Source of the DNA: 21-14-0-10-47-8 sp966211455
GTDB lineage: Bacteria; Bdellovibrionota; Bdellovibrionia; Bdellovibrionales; Bdellovibrionaceae
DNA length: 64,000 nucleotides
NCBI GenBank assembly: GCA_966211455.1
Contig: CBIHNI010000018.1
Location: 23,820-87,819, forward strand
Direction of reading: 5' to 3'
The notes under the pieces are model-generated. The model was not told the DNA's origin and did not search any database. It saw only the letters and a program-made list of their open reading frames with translations. This document shows positions 42,930 through 51,543 of the stretch, in pieces (within the stretch, counting starts at the first letter, position 1; every line of letters begins with the position of its first letter). Position numbers and translations under genes: made by a program.

Positions 42930-44792
42930 ATGCTCAGATCCGTCGCCAAATTTTGTCTTGTGGCTACTTTATTGACAGGATCAATGAAGGCCCATGCAGG
43001 TACCGAGACCTTGCACAGTGATCTTGTCGAGTTCATCTCAATGTTCTTTGGCTTAACCCCCAATGCGGCCGCCTTAAAGAGTTCGATCAATCAAGGCGTT
43101 GACAACGTACCCGGCGCTTCGGCCATTCAATCCGGTGCTTCTTCAGATAAAAACCATTTTGCAAAGACCGTTACTGACGTCAATATCAACTCGGACAAAT
43201 TGGATGCCAATGGCCGCCGATCGTTTTTTGGAGCCGTTCTCGCCGGAATGAAGAATGATACACTGGGCGGTACGGTCGGATTGCCAGGGAACCCACAAAG
43301 TCACGAGCTTGTATCGATCGGGCTTCGGGTCAATAGCGACTTTGACCGCGTGATCTTGATGAACTTTGGACAGCATACAGCCGTTGATTTGGCCGGTGGC
43401 TTCCACGATGGATACAAAGGATCAATGCCAGCGCCGATTTTACCAATTCCATTTGCAGGTAAAATCGTGGCTCGCATGTTTCAATTTCCATTTGGTCATT
43501 TGGCCGACGGGACGACCCCGGACCGCTTGACCATCCCAAAAGTGATCAACACGATCAAAATTTTGGGCCCATCTTTGATTGTCGAGCGTGAATCACAAAG
43601 AAATGATATCGGCGTCAATCGTCAATGGCTCGAGTATCTGACGAGCCAAGGCGTCGATGTGAATAGCGTCGACAGCATGATCGAGTACTTCACAAGTCGT
43701 CCCGAGATTCAAAAAGAACTGCTGACGATCGAGGCTTCTTACAATCCGAATTACTTGCGCAAAGTGATCGACGAGCTTTTCGAACGCTTTACAGTTTTTG
43801 GATTCTTTAAGAAGCCAGAGGATCTTGCCAACCGAAAAGCCATTGCCTATCAAATGGCAGAAGGCCGGCCCGATGCTGCTATTCTGACATTCAAAATTTT
43901 AGAAACTGCTTGGAGTGCGGGTGAGCTCAACGAGCGCGTCGTTCTTGAACAAGTTTTTGCAAAAGCCCGTAAGCATGCTCAGACATTGAATGAGCTGGTC
44001 AATCCGATTCGCCTGGATACTTTGCCAGATTACGTGCAGGAGGCTTACAAGAAAGACAAAGTTCTTCTTGCTTACTCGCCGGAATGGATCGTTTGGTCGA
44101 TGGTTGAACAAATGGGTGGCAACCTGGTTAAAATTCCATTCTCTAAATTTGACTCGCGTTATTTATTCCAAGAAGGCGAAGAAACACTTCGCGCCGAAGA
44201 AATTGCCAGCATCACTCGTATGCAAAAAAGCGTCTTCGGCGAAAACTCGGTTAAATTCCGCTACGTCTACAACCCAGCTGTGGAATGGCGTAAGCAACTG
44301 TATGCGAACCTCAGAGCCGCATCTAAAGAAATGGTCGGTCGTCCTTTCCTTGAAAAAGTTATCGCTTGGAGTGAAGCCGTTTTGAACACCGTTATCGATT
44401 CGGAAAAAGAAATTAAATCTCTCAGCTTCAAAATGAAGCTCAGTATTTTCATGCATAATCTTCGTTACATCTTCAAAGAGGGTTTCGTTTCGCCAAAAAC
44501 GGCGCACGGAACTTTGAACTATATGTACGACCAAGATCGCCAAGAGATGATCAAAGCCGTACGTAAAATGCATCGAGATGGCCTGATCGCCGATCAAGTT
44601 CTGGAGAATTACATCGCCTACAAACAAAAGATTAATGACAAGTTCAATACGCCAAACTTGCCGGTCGGTGCGATTCAGAAATCCGCTGCGGCCCTTAAAG
44701 CCGGTGCCGAATACATCCAAAGCTTGACGGCAAAAAAGACAACAATCAGTGCCGGCGTTCGCGCCTGCCGATCGGCTCACTCGGGTAAATAA
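42930..44792 (+). CDS. Large exported protein of unknown function
   Basis: A signal peptide is cleaved after AHA (about residue 23). The 620-residue chain is largely helical after residue 230 and has a segment around residues 85-170 with mixed strands (SIGLRVNSDFDRVILMNFGQHTAVD). No catalytic motif is recognised. It follows the peptidase gene by about 100 bases on the same strand and ends with a good terminator, so it may belong to the same transcription unit. The last residues include one cysteine (RACRSAHSGK). Confidence 0.72.
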   Translation: MLRSVAKFCLVATLLTGSMKAHAGTETLHSDLVEFISMFFGLTPNAAALKSSINQGVDNVPGASAIQSGASSDKNHFAKTVTDVNINSDKLDANGRRSFFGAVLAGMKNDTLGGTVGLPGNPQSHELVSIGLRVNSDFDRVILMNFGQHTAVDLAGGFHDGYKGSMPAPILPIPFAGKIVARMFQFPFGHLADGTTPDRLTIPKVINTIKILGPSLIVERESQRNDIGVNRQWLEYLTSQGVDVNSVDSMIEYFTSRPEIQKELLTIEASYNPNYLRKVIDELFERFTVFGFFKKPEDLANRKAIAYQMAEGRPDAAILTFKILETAWSAGELNERVVLEQVFAKARKHAQTLNELVNPIRLDTLPDYVQEAYKKDKVLLAYSPEWIVWSMVEQMGGNLVKIPFSKFDSRYLFQEGEETLRAEEIASITRMQKSVFGENSVKFRYVYNPAVEWRKQLYANLRAASKEMVGRPFLEKVIAWSEAVLNTVIDSEKEIKSLSFKMKLSIFMHNLRYIFKEGFVSPKTAHGTLNYMYDQDRQEMIKAVRKMHRDGLIADQVLENYIAYKQKINDKFNTPNLPVGAIQKSAAALKAGAEYIQSLTAKKTTISAGVRACRSAHSGK

Positions 44793-44819
44793 AGTCCTTT
44801 TTAAATTCGAAAAACCACC

Positions 44820-44853
44820 AAAGACCCTTTCAGTTTCAGCTGAAGGGGTCTTT
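44820..44853 (+). terminator. Rho-independent terminator
   Basis: Fourteen-base arms (44820-44833 and 44840-44853) with one G:T pair and a six-base loop are followed by TATTTTTA. It lies 28 bases after the stop of the 620-residue exported protein gene. Confidence 0.88.
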
Positions 44854-44943
44854 ATTTTTACGCCTTGCATCTTACCGCAAAGCGCTAGATGCGGCGCTCT
44901 TATAGCCCTCCCCAGCTTTTCTTTTAACCCATCTCATCAGTCG

Positions 44944-44973
44944 TTGCGTCCGATTTCTGGGCCTGACTAGAGT
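44944..44973 (+). promoter_or_regulatory. Candidate promoter of the exported lipase-like gene
   Basis: TTGCGT (44944-44949) and TAGAGT (44968-44973) are 18 bases apart, a modest match, 57 bases upstream of the chosen ATG. Confidence 0.35.
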
Positions 44974-45029
44974 CTGTGATTGACTGGTTTTCAGGGCCAG
45001 CAGATATCCAACCTGTTCGTGAGGGGAAG

Positions 45030-45911
45030 ATGAAAACTGTTTTATTTCTGTTAGCTTTCTGTTTCGGGCTTTTCGCTCAAGCCGCGACCTACAACTACAA
45101 TCTCGTGCTGGTTCCGGGCTTTTTCAACTCGGCCATCCCGGCTCCGAATCGCTTCGGCAATCCTTGGGAGCAACCTTACTTCAGCCGCGAAATCGTCAAA
45201 GCGGTTTCAACCAAGGTCGCTAAAGTTTGGGTGGTCGACACCCTGAGCCCACTGGGTGGTATCAAAGAAAACGGCGAGCGTCTGATCCAGTTTTTGGTCG
45301 ATCACAAAACCCAATTCGGCGACGTTCCGGTTGTGCTTCTGGGTCACAGTGCGGGTGGCTTGTACGCGATGTACGCTTCGGCGCACACCACTTTGCCCAT
45401 CAACCATATTATCGCCTTCAATACTCCTTTCCGCGGTCTGAAATTTCTGACCGAGCTGGAAAGAAAAGGCATCCCGATCGAAGAGCTGGCGGCACCCTTC
45501 TGTCTGAGCAATTTGATCCAGCTGGAAGAAACGCCAGTGCAGAACTTTATCAAAGGTCTGCAGTTCAATCGCAAGGTTCGCATGGACGTCTTTGCGAGCT
45601 ATCAGACAACAAGCTTAGCGCTGTGGGATTATCGCTATCTGTCTTCGCCGCTATTGCCATTCCAAGCGTTGATGAATGAGCCATCAGATGGCATCGTCAC
45701 CCTGAAATCGGCCTTGAACCCATCGGATCTGCAAGCCAAGAACAATGGGCTTTTGGATATCCAAGTACACACAAAGCCTTTTGCGCTTGAGCATTGGGAA
45801 GCGGCGGTCGATCCAGATCTGACAAGATTGTACGGAGTTTTGAACGTGGGAAGCCTGAGCCAGGCGCAGTTTGAAACTTATTTCTCGATCATGGAACAGT
45901 CGGGATTCTAA
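45030..45911 (+). CDS. Exported alpha/beta-hydrolase (lipase-like)
   Basis: A signal peptide ends after AQA (residue 18). The nucleophile elbow GHSAGG places the serine at residue 107, and the preceding strand VVLLGHS and the early LVLVPGFFNS oxyanion strand fit a lipase fold. Candidate acid and base are the Asp of SDGIVTL and the His of EHWEAA. The start at 45030 follows GAGGGGAAG; a GTG at 44976 would put a hydrophilic stretch before the signal. Lipase, esterase or acyltransferase activity cannot be separated by sequence. Confidence 0.83.
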   Translation: MKTVLFLLAFCFGLFAQAATYNYNLVLVPGFFNSAIPAPNRFGNPWEQPYFSREIVKAVSTKVAKVWVVDTLSPLGGIKENGERLIQFLVDHKTQFGDVPVVLLGHSAGGLYAMYASAHTTLPINHIIAFNTPFRGLKFLTELERKGIPIEELAAPFCLSNLIQLEETPVQNFIKGLQFNRKVRMDVFASYQTTSLALWDYRYLSSPLLPFQALMNEPSDGIVTLKSALNPSDLQAKNNGLLDIQVHTKPFALEHWEAAVDPDLTRLYGVLNVGSLSQAQFETYFSIMEQSGF

Positions 45912-45939
45912 GTCTCCTGATCCCAACTGCTCTCACAGA

Positions 45940-45966
45940 AACCCAGCCGCTTGAAGCCGCTGGGTT
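45940..45966. terminator. Bidirectional terminator between converging hydrolase genes
   Basis: Eight-base arms AACCCAGC (45940-45947) and GCTGGGTT (45959-45966) are followed by TTTTTATT on the plus strand. The stop of the minus-strand lipoprotein gene is six bases away. The loop of 11 bases may pair further. Confidence 0.8.
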
Positions 45967-45972
45967 TTTTTA

Positions 45973-47988
45973 TTACTTCATATACATGTCAACATAAGTC
46001 GAATACGCAGGCTTCACCTTCGCAACCACTCGGCGAGGCGCGACACCTGGAAGCGCGACTTCCATGCGCATAGGAAGACCGTTCGCCATCAAAGCTTTTG
46101 CCGCCGCATCTTTTCCGGCTTTTGGCATCATACGGCCCGCAAAGAACACACGGACCACTTTCATGTTCGAGTACTCTTGAATCGAAGCGTACGACGGCAT
46201 GATTTCGCTCGAGCGATTGACTTGCATCAAGTACGGCGCCGAATCCATATCCACGCGTGCTTCATTCATGAAACCTTTACCGGCATCGCGGTAAGCAATC
46301 TTGAAATACTTTTGAATGTTCTGATTCAAATCCGAAGCTTTCAGCGGAGAACTCTTCGGAATGCGAATATTCATCGTCACATAGAAGCTTCCGAGCTCAT
46401 CACGCAAAGCCATATTGTCGGCCATACGCTGGCTTGAATTGGCAACGTGATAGTACTTGTTCATCAAATCCTGATCGCAAGAGATATTTCCCAACTCGCA
46501 TTTCGCCAATGATTGCAAAATGTGTTTATAGTTCGGATGTTCGCAAGTTTCCGGATCCGCGCACTCTTTGTTGACGATCACGACGTCGACACCCAGGCTC
46601 TTATCGAAGCCTGTCATCGCATCGGCCGCCGCTTTTCCTTTTAGGATGGCAGGCAAGGCTTCCAAAGCTGGCGCCACGGTGGCGTGCATGTTCTCGACGA
46701 AAATTTCTGAATTCGGAATGCTGGCTTTTGCCGAAATATCTTTTGTATCGACAAAGCTTTCGAAGCTGACGTTCTGATTTTCTTTACCCGGCTGCTCGAT
46801 ATAGTACATGAAATCGGCGACCGCGCTTGGGCTGACAACTGGACCATCCGTCTCGCGACGTTTTGCGCCCGAGAACACAGTCGTCAATCCATCATTCACA
46901 GTTTTGAAATCGGCTCCGGCGAATTCGGTACAAGTCAGGCCTTTATCCAATTTTCCCAAGCAAGGGAAAACGCCGACGATGCTCGTCCAACGTGTTTTGA
47001 AACGATTGCGATAAGCTGACAGATCCATGTGACGAACGCGACCGATACGCATTTCGTTGATGGTGTCGCTGGTCAAACGCATGTGATCCAATTCACGAGG
47101 GCTGACGTTTCCAAAGTTTCTTGAAGCCGCTTTGATTTGTTCCAAAACCTTATCCGGGAGCGCCTGAGATTTATTCAGCGCCCATTGGGCCAAGTCGCCC
47201 TGGATGGCATTCAACGCAGCACAAGCTGCATAGACCGAATTTTTGACAACAGCATCGCGCTTTTCTTGCGGTGTTGCCGGCTTCTCATCTTTTGTAACCA
47301 AGCCTTTTCCAAGGCTCACCAAAGTCGTATCTCCGATAATCTTTTTCGCTTCCGGGGTCGAGCAAAGAGCCTGGATTTTCGGAATCGCCTTTTTGATTTC
47401 AGTCAGATCGCCATTTTTCATCATCGACCAACCCAGTTCGGCGTCAACCGATCCCCAGTAAACGGCGCCAAGACCCACGATATTGTCGACTTTTTCCATG
47501 AAACCCAAAAGCTTCTGGTGATCGGCATCCGAATATTTCAGCTCGGGATGGAACTGAAAGTTGAACATGGTGTCGTAGTACCAAGACATGATCATCATTC
47601 CGCCCATCGAATAGGCGATGAATGAAATCTTGTCGTTCGGTCCCATTTCTTTGATCCAAGGTTTTGTCGTCGCGTCACCCAGGAAGATTTCCGTGTTCAG
47701 CTTTCGCGCGATCTGGTGCGGAGTCCACTCGAACTTGCCTTCGACCTCAACCGCTTTACCCACTGGATACGTCCAGTTCTTCACTTCGACACGATAAGAA
47801 GGATCGATGTCTTCCAAGTTGCGAGTCACGATCTCGTGGAATTTCCCGTAGGACTCTTCATTTCCGCGCACGCCGTGCAATGTGATCACATAGTGACGTG
47901 GACGTGGGTCCGAGCTGGGGCTACGGCGTCCGGTCGTCGCGCAAGACGCGATGAAAAGCACTGAAAGCAGTAAAGACAAATACTTCAC
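45973..47988 (-). CDS. Lipoprotein with alpha/beta-hydrolase domain
   Basis: The product has a lipobox IASC (Cys16) and a linker rich in Ser, Pro and Arg. An N-terminal hydrolase-like part follows, with HYVITLHGVRGNEES at residues 32-46 and the nucleophile elbow FIAYSMGG (Ser127). The remaining 540 residues are not recognised and include several cysteines near residues 485-500. The start is a GTG at 47988 after GGAGGG; the TTG at 48012 is less likely. It converges with the exported lipase-like gene, so the two could act on the same kind of substrate. Confidence 0.78.
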   Translation of the reverse strand: MKYLSLLLSVLFIASCATTGRRSPSSDPRPRHYVITLHGVRGNEESYGKFHEIVTRNLEDIDPSYRVEVKNWTYPVGKAVEVEGKFEWTPHQIARKLNTEIFLGDATTKPWIKEMGPNDKISFIAYSMGGMMIMSWYYDTMFNFQFHPELKYSDADHQKLLGFMEKVDNIVGLGAVYWGSVDAELGWSMMKNGDLTEIKKAIPKIQALCSTPEAKKIIGDTTLVSLGKGLVTKDEKPATPQEKRDAVVKNSVYAACAALNAIQGDLAQWALNKSQALPDKVLEQIKAASRNFGNVSPRELDHMRLTSDTINEMRIGRVRHMDLSAYRNRFKTRWTSIVGVFPCLGKLDKGLTCTEFAGADFKTVNDGLTTVFSGAKRRETDGPVVSPSAVADFMYYIEQPGKENQNVSFESFVDTKDISAKASIPNSEIFVENMHATVAPALEALPAILKGKAAADAMTGFDKSLGVDVVIVNKECADPETCEHPNYKHILQSLAKCELGNISCDQDLMNKYYHVANSSQRMADNMALRDELGSFYVTMNIRIPKSSPLKASDLNQNIQKYFKIAYRDAGKGFMNEARVDMDSAPYLMQVNRSSEIMPSYASIQEYSNMKVVRVFFAGRMMPKAGKDAAAKALMANGLPMRMEVALPGVAPRRVVAKVKPAYSTYVDMYMK

Positions 47989-48122
47989 AATCCCTCCGTG
48001 GATATGAATCAATAAATTATGTGCTACTTGATCAGTGTATCGGGTCGGTGGCGGCTTGCAATTCGGCCTTCGTCCGGATTGTGTTGGGTACTGCTGGGCT
48101 TTTGTCGTGGTGGAAAAAGAAA

Positions 48123-48150
48123 GCCCCCGTCAAGTTTTGCCTGCGGGGGC
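48123..48150 (-). terminator. Terminator of rnpB
   Basis: Seven-base GC arms GCCCCCG (48123-48129) and CGGGGGC (48144-48150), read on the minus strand, are followed by TTTCTTTTTCC. It sits about 15 bases past the predicted 3' end of the RNase P RNA. Confidence 0.85.
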
Positions 48151-48164
48151 CACATAAAAGGGAT

Positions 48165-48568
48165 CTTCGGTTTTGCTGTAAGCCGGATTCTGTCCACCAG
48201 TCTCAGTCCCACTGATTCTGGATGGATGATCATTCCTCTAGGACCGCCATTGCTGACGGCCTCAAGCGACCTGACCCGGAAGCTCTGCACGGGCCGTGCT
48301 TTCTGTGCTTCCCTATTTGGTCTTGCTCCGCGCAGAGTTTGGCTGTTTTCACTCCAACGGCTCCCCCGATTTCTCCCGTTCCCGAAATCAGGCTCAATGC
48401 CTTGGACATTCTCTCTGTTCCACTGTTCCTCAATCTCTAAAGTTTTTGAGGCCTTAGAAACTGGAAGGGCGTTACCCTTTGCGCCACCCTACGGAGTCCG
48501 GACTTTCCTCCCTTGTGCTCCAACTGACGTTCCACAAAGCTCAACGGCGATCATCCACAAAACTGAAT
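48165..48568 (-). ncRNA. rnpB: RNase P RNA (bacterial type A)
   Basis: Ribozyme subunit that removes 5' leaders from tRNA precursors. On the minus strand the 5' conserved core reads GGAGGAAAGTCCGGACTCC followed by GTAGGGTGGCGC (around 48520-48485). The 3' end carries ACAGAATCCGGCTTACAGC (48195-48175). P1 can form between GTTTTG near 48563 and CAAAAC near 48170. The length is about 400 bases, and the promoter and terminator fit. Exact ends are estimates. Open reading frames on both strands here, including one of 213 codons, are spurious. Confidence 0.95.
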
Positions 48569-48576
48569 TGCCAAGG

Positions 48577-48605
48577 GTTGTAACACGGCTCATAAACCAG
48601 CACAA
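48577..48605 (-). promoter_or_regulatory. Promoter of rnpB
   Basis: On the minus strand TTGTGC (48605-48600) and TACAAC (48582-48577) are 17 bases apart. They predict transcription starting near 48570, at the 5' end expected from P1. Confidence 0.5.
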
Positions 48606-48683
48606 GGAAAGCTCTTTCCGATTGAGCTTTTGGGCCCGCTCCCCTAATTTAAAGCCTTGAAATCATTGAAAGGAATGCAATCC

Positions 48684-49163
48684 ATGACAAACCTCAAAAC
48701 ACTTTTTCTGGCTCTGACTTTGTTGGTTGTGGGTCTTCACGCGCAAGCCAACGATCACGAAGCGGCAGCGGAAGGTTCGCACGAATCCGCCGAAGCTTCT
48801 CACGAGTCGAATCATCACAACACCAACTTCTTCCCCAAAAAGCAGGCCGATAAAACAAAAGCCTCTCGTTTGGCGCAAGTTGAATTGTTGGAACCAAAAG
48901 CTCTTTCATCTGTCAGCGGAACTTCGGTGACATTGAAATGGAAAGCGGTTGAAGGCGCTGACAATTATCGCGTGCAAGTGGCGACCGATCCAAATTTCAA
49001 ATGGTTGGTGACGCAAAAAGATTTCTTGAAAGAAACATCTTTGCAAGTCGACGGTCTGCAAGCTGGCAATCATTATTTCTGGCGCGTTTATCCTTGGAAA
49101 GATGACAACGATCCAAGCTGGATGTCAGGTTTCGGCAACTGGTCTTCTTTCGAAGTGCAATAA
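48684..49163 (+). CDS. Exported protein with fibronectin type III-like domain
   Basis: The 159-residue product has a signal peptide cleaved after AQA (about residue 22). A His/Glu/Ser-rich linker (HEAAAEGSHESAEASHESNHH, about residues 25-45) may bind metal. A single FN3-like beta domain follows at about residues 65-159 (VTLKWKAVEGADNYRVQVATD, NHYFWRVYPW). AAGGA lies upstream of ATG 48684; ATG 48675 is an alternative. TTGAGC and TAATTT 17 bases apart at 48622-48650 could be its promoter. The function is unknown; it may be a small adhesion or binding protein. Confidence 0.78.
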   Translation: MTNLKTLFLALTLLVVGLHAQANDHEAAAEGSHESAEASHESNHHNTNFFPKKQADKTKASRLAQVELLEPKALSSVSGTSVTLKWKAVEGADNYRVQVATDPNFKWLVTQKDFLKETSLQVDGLQAGNHYFWRVYPWKDDNDPSWMSGFGNWSSFEVQ

Positions 49164-49180
49164 TCCTTCTGTCTGAATTC

Positions 49181-49219
49181 AAAACGTTTCGGATTGAGAT
49201 CCTGGGTCCGAAACGTTTT
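49181..49219 (+). terminator. Terminator of the FN3-like protein gene
   Basis: Perfect 13-base arms AAAACGTTTCGGA (49181-49193) and its complement (49207-49219), with a 13-base loop. The stem ends in TTTTCTC. It lies 17 bases after the stop codon. Confidence 0.8.
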
Positions 49220-49304
49220 CTCTCGAGTCATCACACGACAAAAAATTGCAAAACTGCCGCAGCCGGCTTAAGTCCGTAGAGCGTCTGCTCGATAAGTCTT
49301 AGGT

Positions 49305-49388
49305 ATGATCAATCGACAAACCCTTCTGATCTCCGGCCTGTTCTTTGGTACATTAATTCTTCTTTACCAAAACATCTCTTTGTTCTAA
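49305..49388 (+). CDS. Possible 27-residue membrane peptide
   Basis: An ATG frame encodes a short polar start (MINRQT) followed by a hydrophobic stretch, LLISGLFFGTLILLY, and a stop. Such single-helix peptides exist in bacteria, but the ribosome site is weak (TTAGGT) and there is no other support. It lies in an otherwise unannotated gap of 250 bases before the frameshifted DUF2817 gene. Confidence 0.25.
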   Translation: MINRQTLLISGLFFGTLILLYQNISLF

Positions 49389-49413
49389 TTCGGCTTCGAC
49401 ATATGATCGTCGA

Positions 49414-50315
49414 ATGTTTGTCGCGAAAGATCTCCAACATCGACCTGTGAAGCATGCTGGTGGAATCACCGACTATTTCTATTCCCGCGAAAAAAAAGCA
49501 AATGTCTTCTGCACATCAGCGGCGTTCACGGCGTCGAAGGCTATTTGGGCTCGATGATCCAGCAAGAGATCTTGAAAATGCATCTGGCCGATCTACCATT
49601 TCAGATCGTCGTCGTGCACACGGTGAATCCGCACGGAAAAGCGCAAAAGCTTCGCACCAATATCAACAATGTGGACCTGAACCGCAATTCGCTGCAAACC
49701 TATCGCATCGACAACCCGGATTTTAAAAGTTTTCAGGCCTTCTTTAAGACCGGAAATCTTTTGGATGCGGGTCCGATCGCTTCTTTGGTTTTGCGCAAAG
49801 GCTTACAGCAAGCGGTGATCACTGCCGCCTGCGGGCAGACCGATGATCCTTCGTCTTTGTTTTTTGCAGGACACGAATTGCAGCCCGAGCTTGTCTCTTT
49901 GCGTGAAACTTTAAGCGAGCTGATTTCCCCGCACGCCGAGCTTTTTGTATTGGACATTCACTCGGGCTTGGGAAAGATGGCCGCCGAATCTTTGATTATC
50001 GACGGCTTTGATGACGGTGAAGAAGCACAGTTTTTCGGAACGCTTTTCCAAGCGCCGATTGTTTGGCCCGGTCGCACCAAGGGCAGCTACCAGGCGCAAG
50101 GTGCGCTTTCACAGCTTTTGAAAAGGCAATGGCAAACTCGGCATGTCTTTCAAGAATTCGGCACTTATTCGACCTGGAACGTGCTGCAAGCTTTGATTCA
50201 TCAAAAACCGGAACAGATGCTTGAGACTTTTTTCCCGAACAGTCCGACATGGCGTTCAAGATGTACCGAGTTAGGACTCCTCCGCTTCAAGCAATTGGTT
50301 CAGAATCTCTCTTGA
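49414..50315 (+). pseudogene. DUF2817/M14-like metallopeptidase gene, split by a frameshift at an A8 run
   Basis: The downstream frame carries a clear DUF2817 zinc-peptidase core: HISGVHGVEGYLGS (zinc His and Glu), NPHGKAQKLRTNINNVDLNRN, and VLDIHSGLG. No suitable start exists in that frame. The upstream ATG at 49414 opens a second frame (MFVAKDLQHRPVKHAGGITDYFYSREKK, as positions 1-28) that joins exactly if one A is added to the run of eight at 49490-49497. The gene is therefore broken, slips during expression, or contains a sequencing error. If intact it encodes about 300 residues with no signal peptide. Restart from the TTG at 49545 would lose the zinc site. Confidence 0.7.
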
Positions 50316-50331
50316 AAGAGAGGCTCTGGCC

Positions 50332-51330
50332 ATGAAAATCTATTCAGACATCACAAAGACCGTCGGACAAACTCCGCTTGTTGAAATGCAACGAATCGGC
50401 AAAGACTTGCCGGCAAAAATCGTCTTGAAGCTCGAATTCTTCAATCCCTTAAGCTCGGTCAAAGATCGCATCGGCCTGAACATGATCGAACGCGCCGAGC
50501 TTGCTGGCCGTTTGAAAAAAGGCATGACCGTGCTGGAACCCACCAGTGGCAACACCGGGATCGCTTTGGCTTTCGTGTGTGCCGCCAAAGGATATCCGCT
50601 GACATTGGTGATGCCGGAAACCATGTCTCAAGAACGCCGCACTTTGCTTCTGATGTTGGGTGCGAAATTGATTCTGACTCCTGGAACCAACGGCATGAAG
50701 GGTGCGATCGCCAAAGCGCTCGAGCTTGCCGACCAAGACAAGAATTACTTCCTGACCCGACAATTTGAAAATCCCGACAATCCTGAAATCCACCGCGAAA
50801 CCACCGCGCTTGAAATCTGGCGCGACACTGATGGCCAGGTCGATATCGTTATTTCCGGCATCGGCACCGGCGGCACCATCACGGGCGTGGGCCAAGTTTT
50901 GAAATCCAAAAAACCATCGGTGAAAATGATCGCGGTCGAGCCTGTGGAAAGCGCTGTGCTCAGTGGGGAAAAACCAGGCCCTCACAAAATCCAGGGCATC
51001 GGCGCCGGCTTCGTTCCACCCGTTTTGGATCGCAAGATGATCGACGGAATCGAAAAAGTCTCCAGCGACGAATCCATGGCTATGGCGAAGAAAGTGATCC
51101 GCGAAGAAGGCATACCCGTCGGCATCAGCTCGGGCGCCGCGATCACCGCCGCCTTGCGAGTGGCCGCCAAGCCCGAAAACAAAGGAAAGCTCATCGTCTG
51201 CGTGATCCCAAGCTCCACCGAGCGCTATCTTTCCACCGCCCTGTGCGAGAAAGAACGCACCGAAGCCTTGGCCCTGCCAGTAACCCCGATCAACGAAGCT
51301 TACTTGGCGAAAGTTCCCAATCAGGCTTAA
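50332..51330 (+). CDS. cysK: Cysteine synthase (O-acetylserine sulfhydrylase)
   Basis: PLP enzyme making cysteine from O-acetylserine and sulfide. The cofactor lysine is Lys44 in SSVKDRIG, the substrate loop is TSGNTGIALA, and the phosphate-binding loop is GTGGTITGVGQ. PHKIQGIGAGFVP and SSGAA also fit. The 332-residue length is slightly longer than usual, with extra C-terminal residues after CVIPSSTERYLST. It starts 16 bases after the DUF2817 stop, so the two may be co-transcribed. The cystathionine beta-synthase-like group is an alternative. Confidence 0.93.
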   Translation: MKIYSDITKTVGQTPLVEMQRIGKDLPAKIVLKLEFFNPLSSVKDRIGLNMIERAELAGRLKKGMTVLEPTSGNTGIALAFVCAAKGYPLTLVMPETMSQERRTLLLMLGAKLILTPGTNGMKGAIAKALELADQDKNYFLTRQFENPDNPEIHRETTALEIWRDTDGQVDIVISGIGTGGTITGVGQVLKSKKPSVKMIAVEPVESAVLSGEKPGPHKIQGIGAGFVPPVLDRKMIDGIEKVSSDESMAMAKKVIREEGIPVGISSGAAITAALRVAAKPENKGKLIVCVIPSSTERYLSTALCEKERTEALALPVTPINEAYLAKVPNQA

Positions 51331-51352
51331 GAGTTTCTGTCGGCAAATCCGA

Positions 51353-51377
51353 TCCTCGGACACCACCCGTCCGAGGA
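51353..51377 (+). terminator. Hairpin downstream of cysK
   Basis: Perfect nine-base arms TCCTCGGAC (51353-51361) and GTCCGAGGA (51369-51377) with a seven-base loop. There is no T-tract, so it may act with the next palindrome or as an RNA 3'-end stabiliser. Confidence 0.5.
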
Positions 51378-51432
51378 ATCCCACCGATCCGCCTTGACCC
51401 CGACAAACTTCCTCGCTCCCAAACTCTCTGCG

Positions 51433-51479
51433 GGGGTACCGGTCACACGTGATCAGAGATCAACTGTGACCGATACCCC
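51433..51479. repeat. 47-base imperfect palindrome between converging genes
   Basis: Twenty-two-base arms (51433-51454 and 51458-51479) match at 19 positions, with a three-base centre. The arm core GGGTATCGGTCAC is similar to GGGTATCAGGCAC in the palindrome at 19337-19406, which suggests one repeat family. There is no T-tract. The 210-base gap around it contains no coding sequence. Confidence 0.7.
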
Positions 51480-51543
51480 AAAGTAGGCTCGGAGAACAAG
51501 GCAAAGCCTGCGGATTCAATAAGGAATGCTGGAAGTTTTTGGA

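Noticed and set aside
48019..48660. Open frame of 213 codons
   Set aside because: It lies across the RNase P RNA gene on the opposite strand, and its composition does not look like protein.
50449..51384. Open frame of 311 codons antisense to cysK
   Set aside because: cysK is unambiguous, and the antisense product has a shadow-like composition (excess Phe, His, Asp and Gly).
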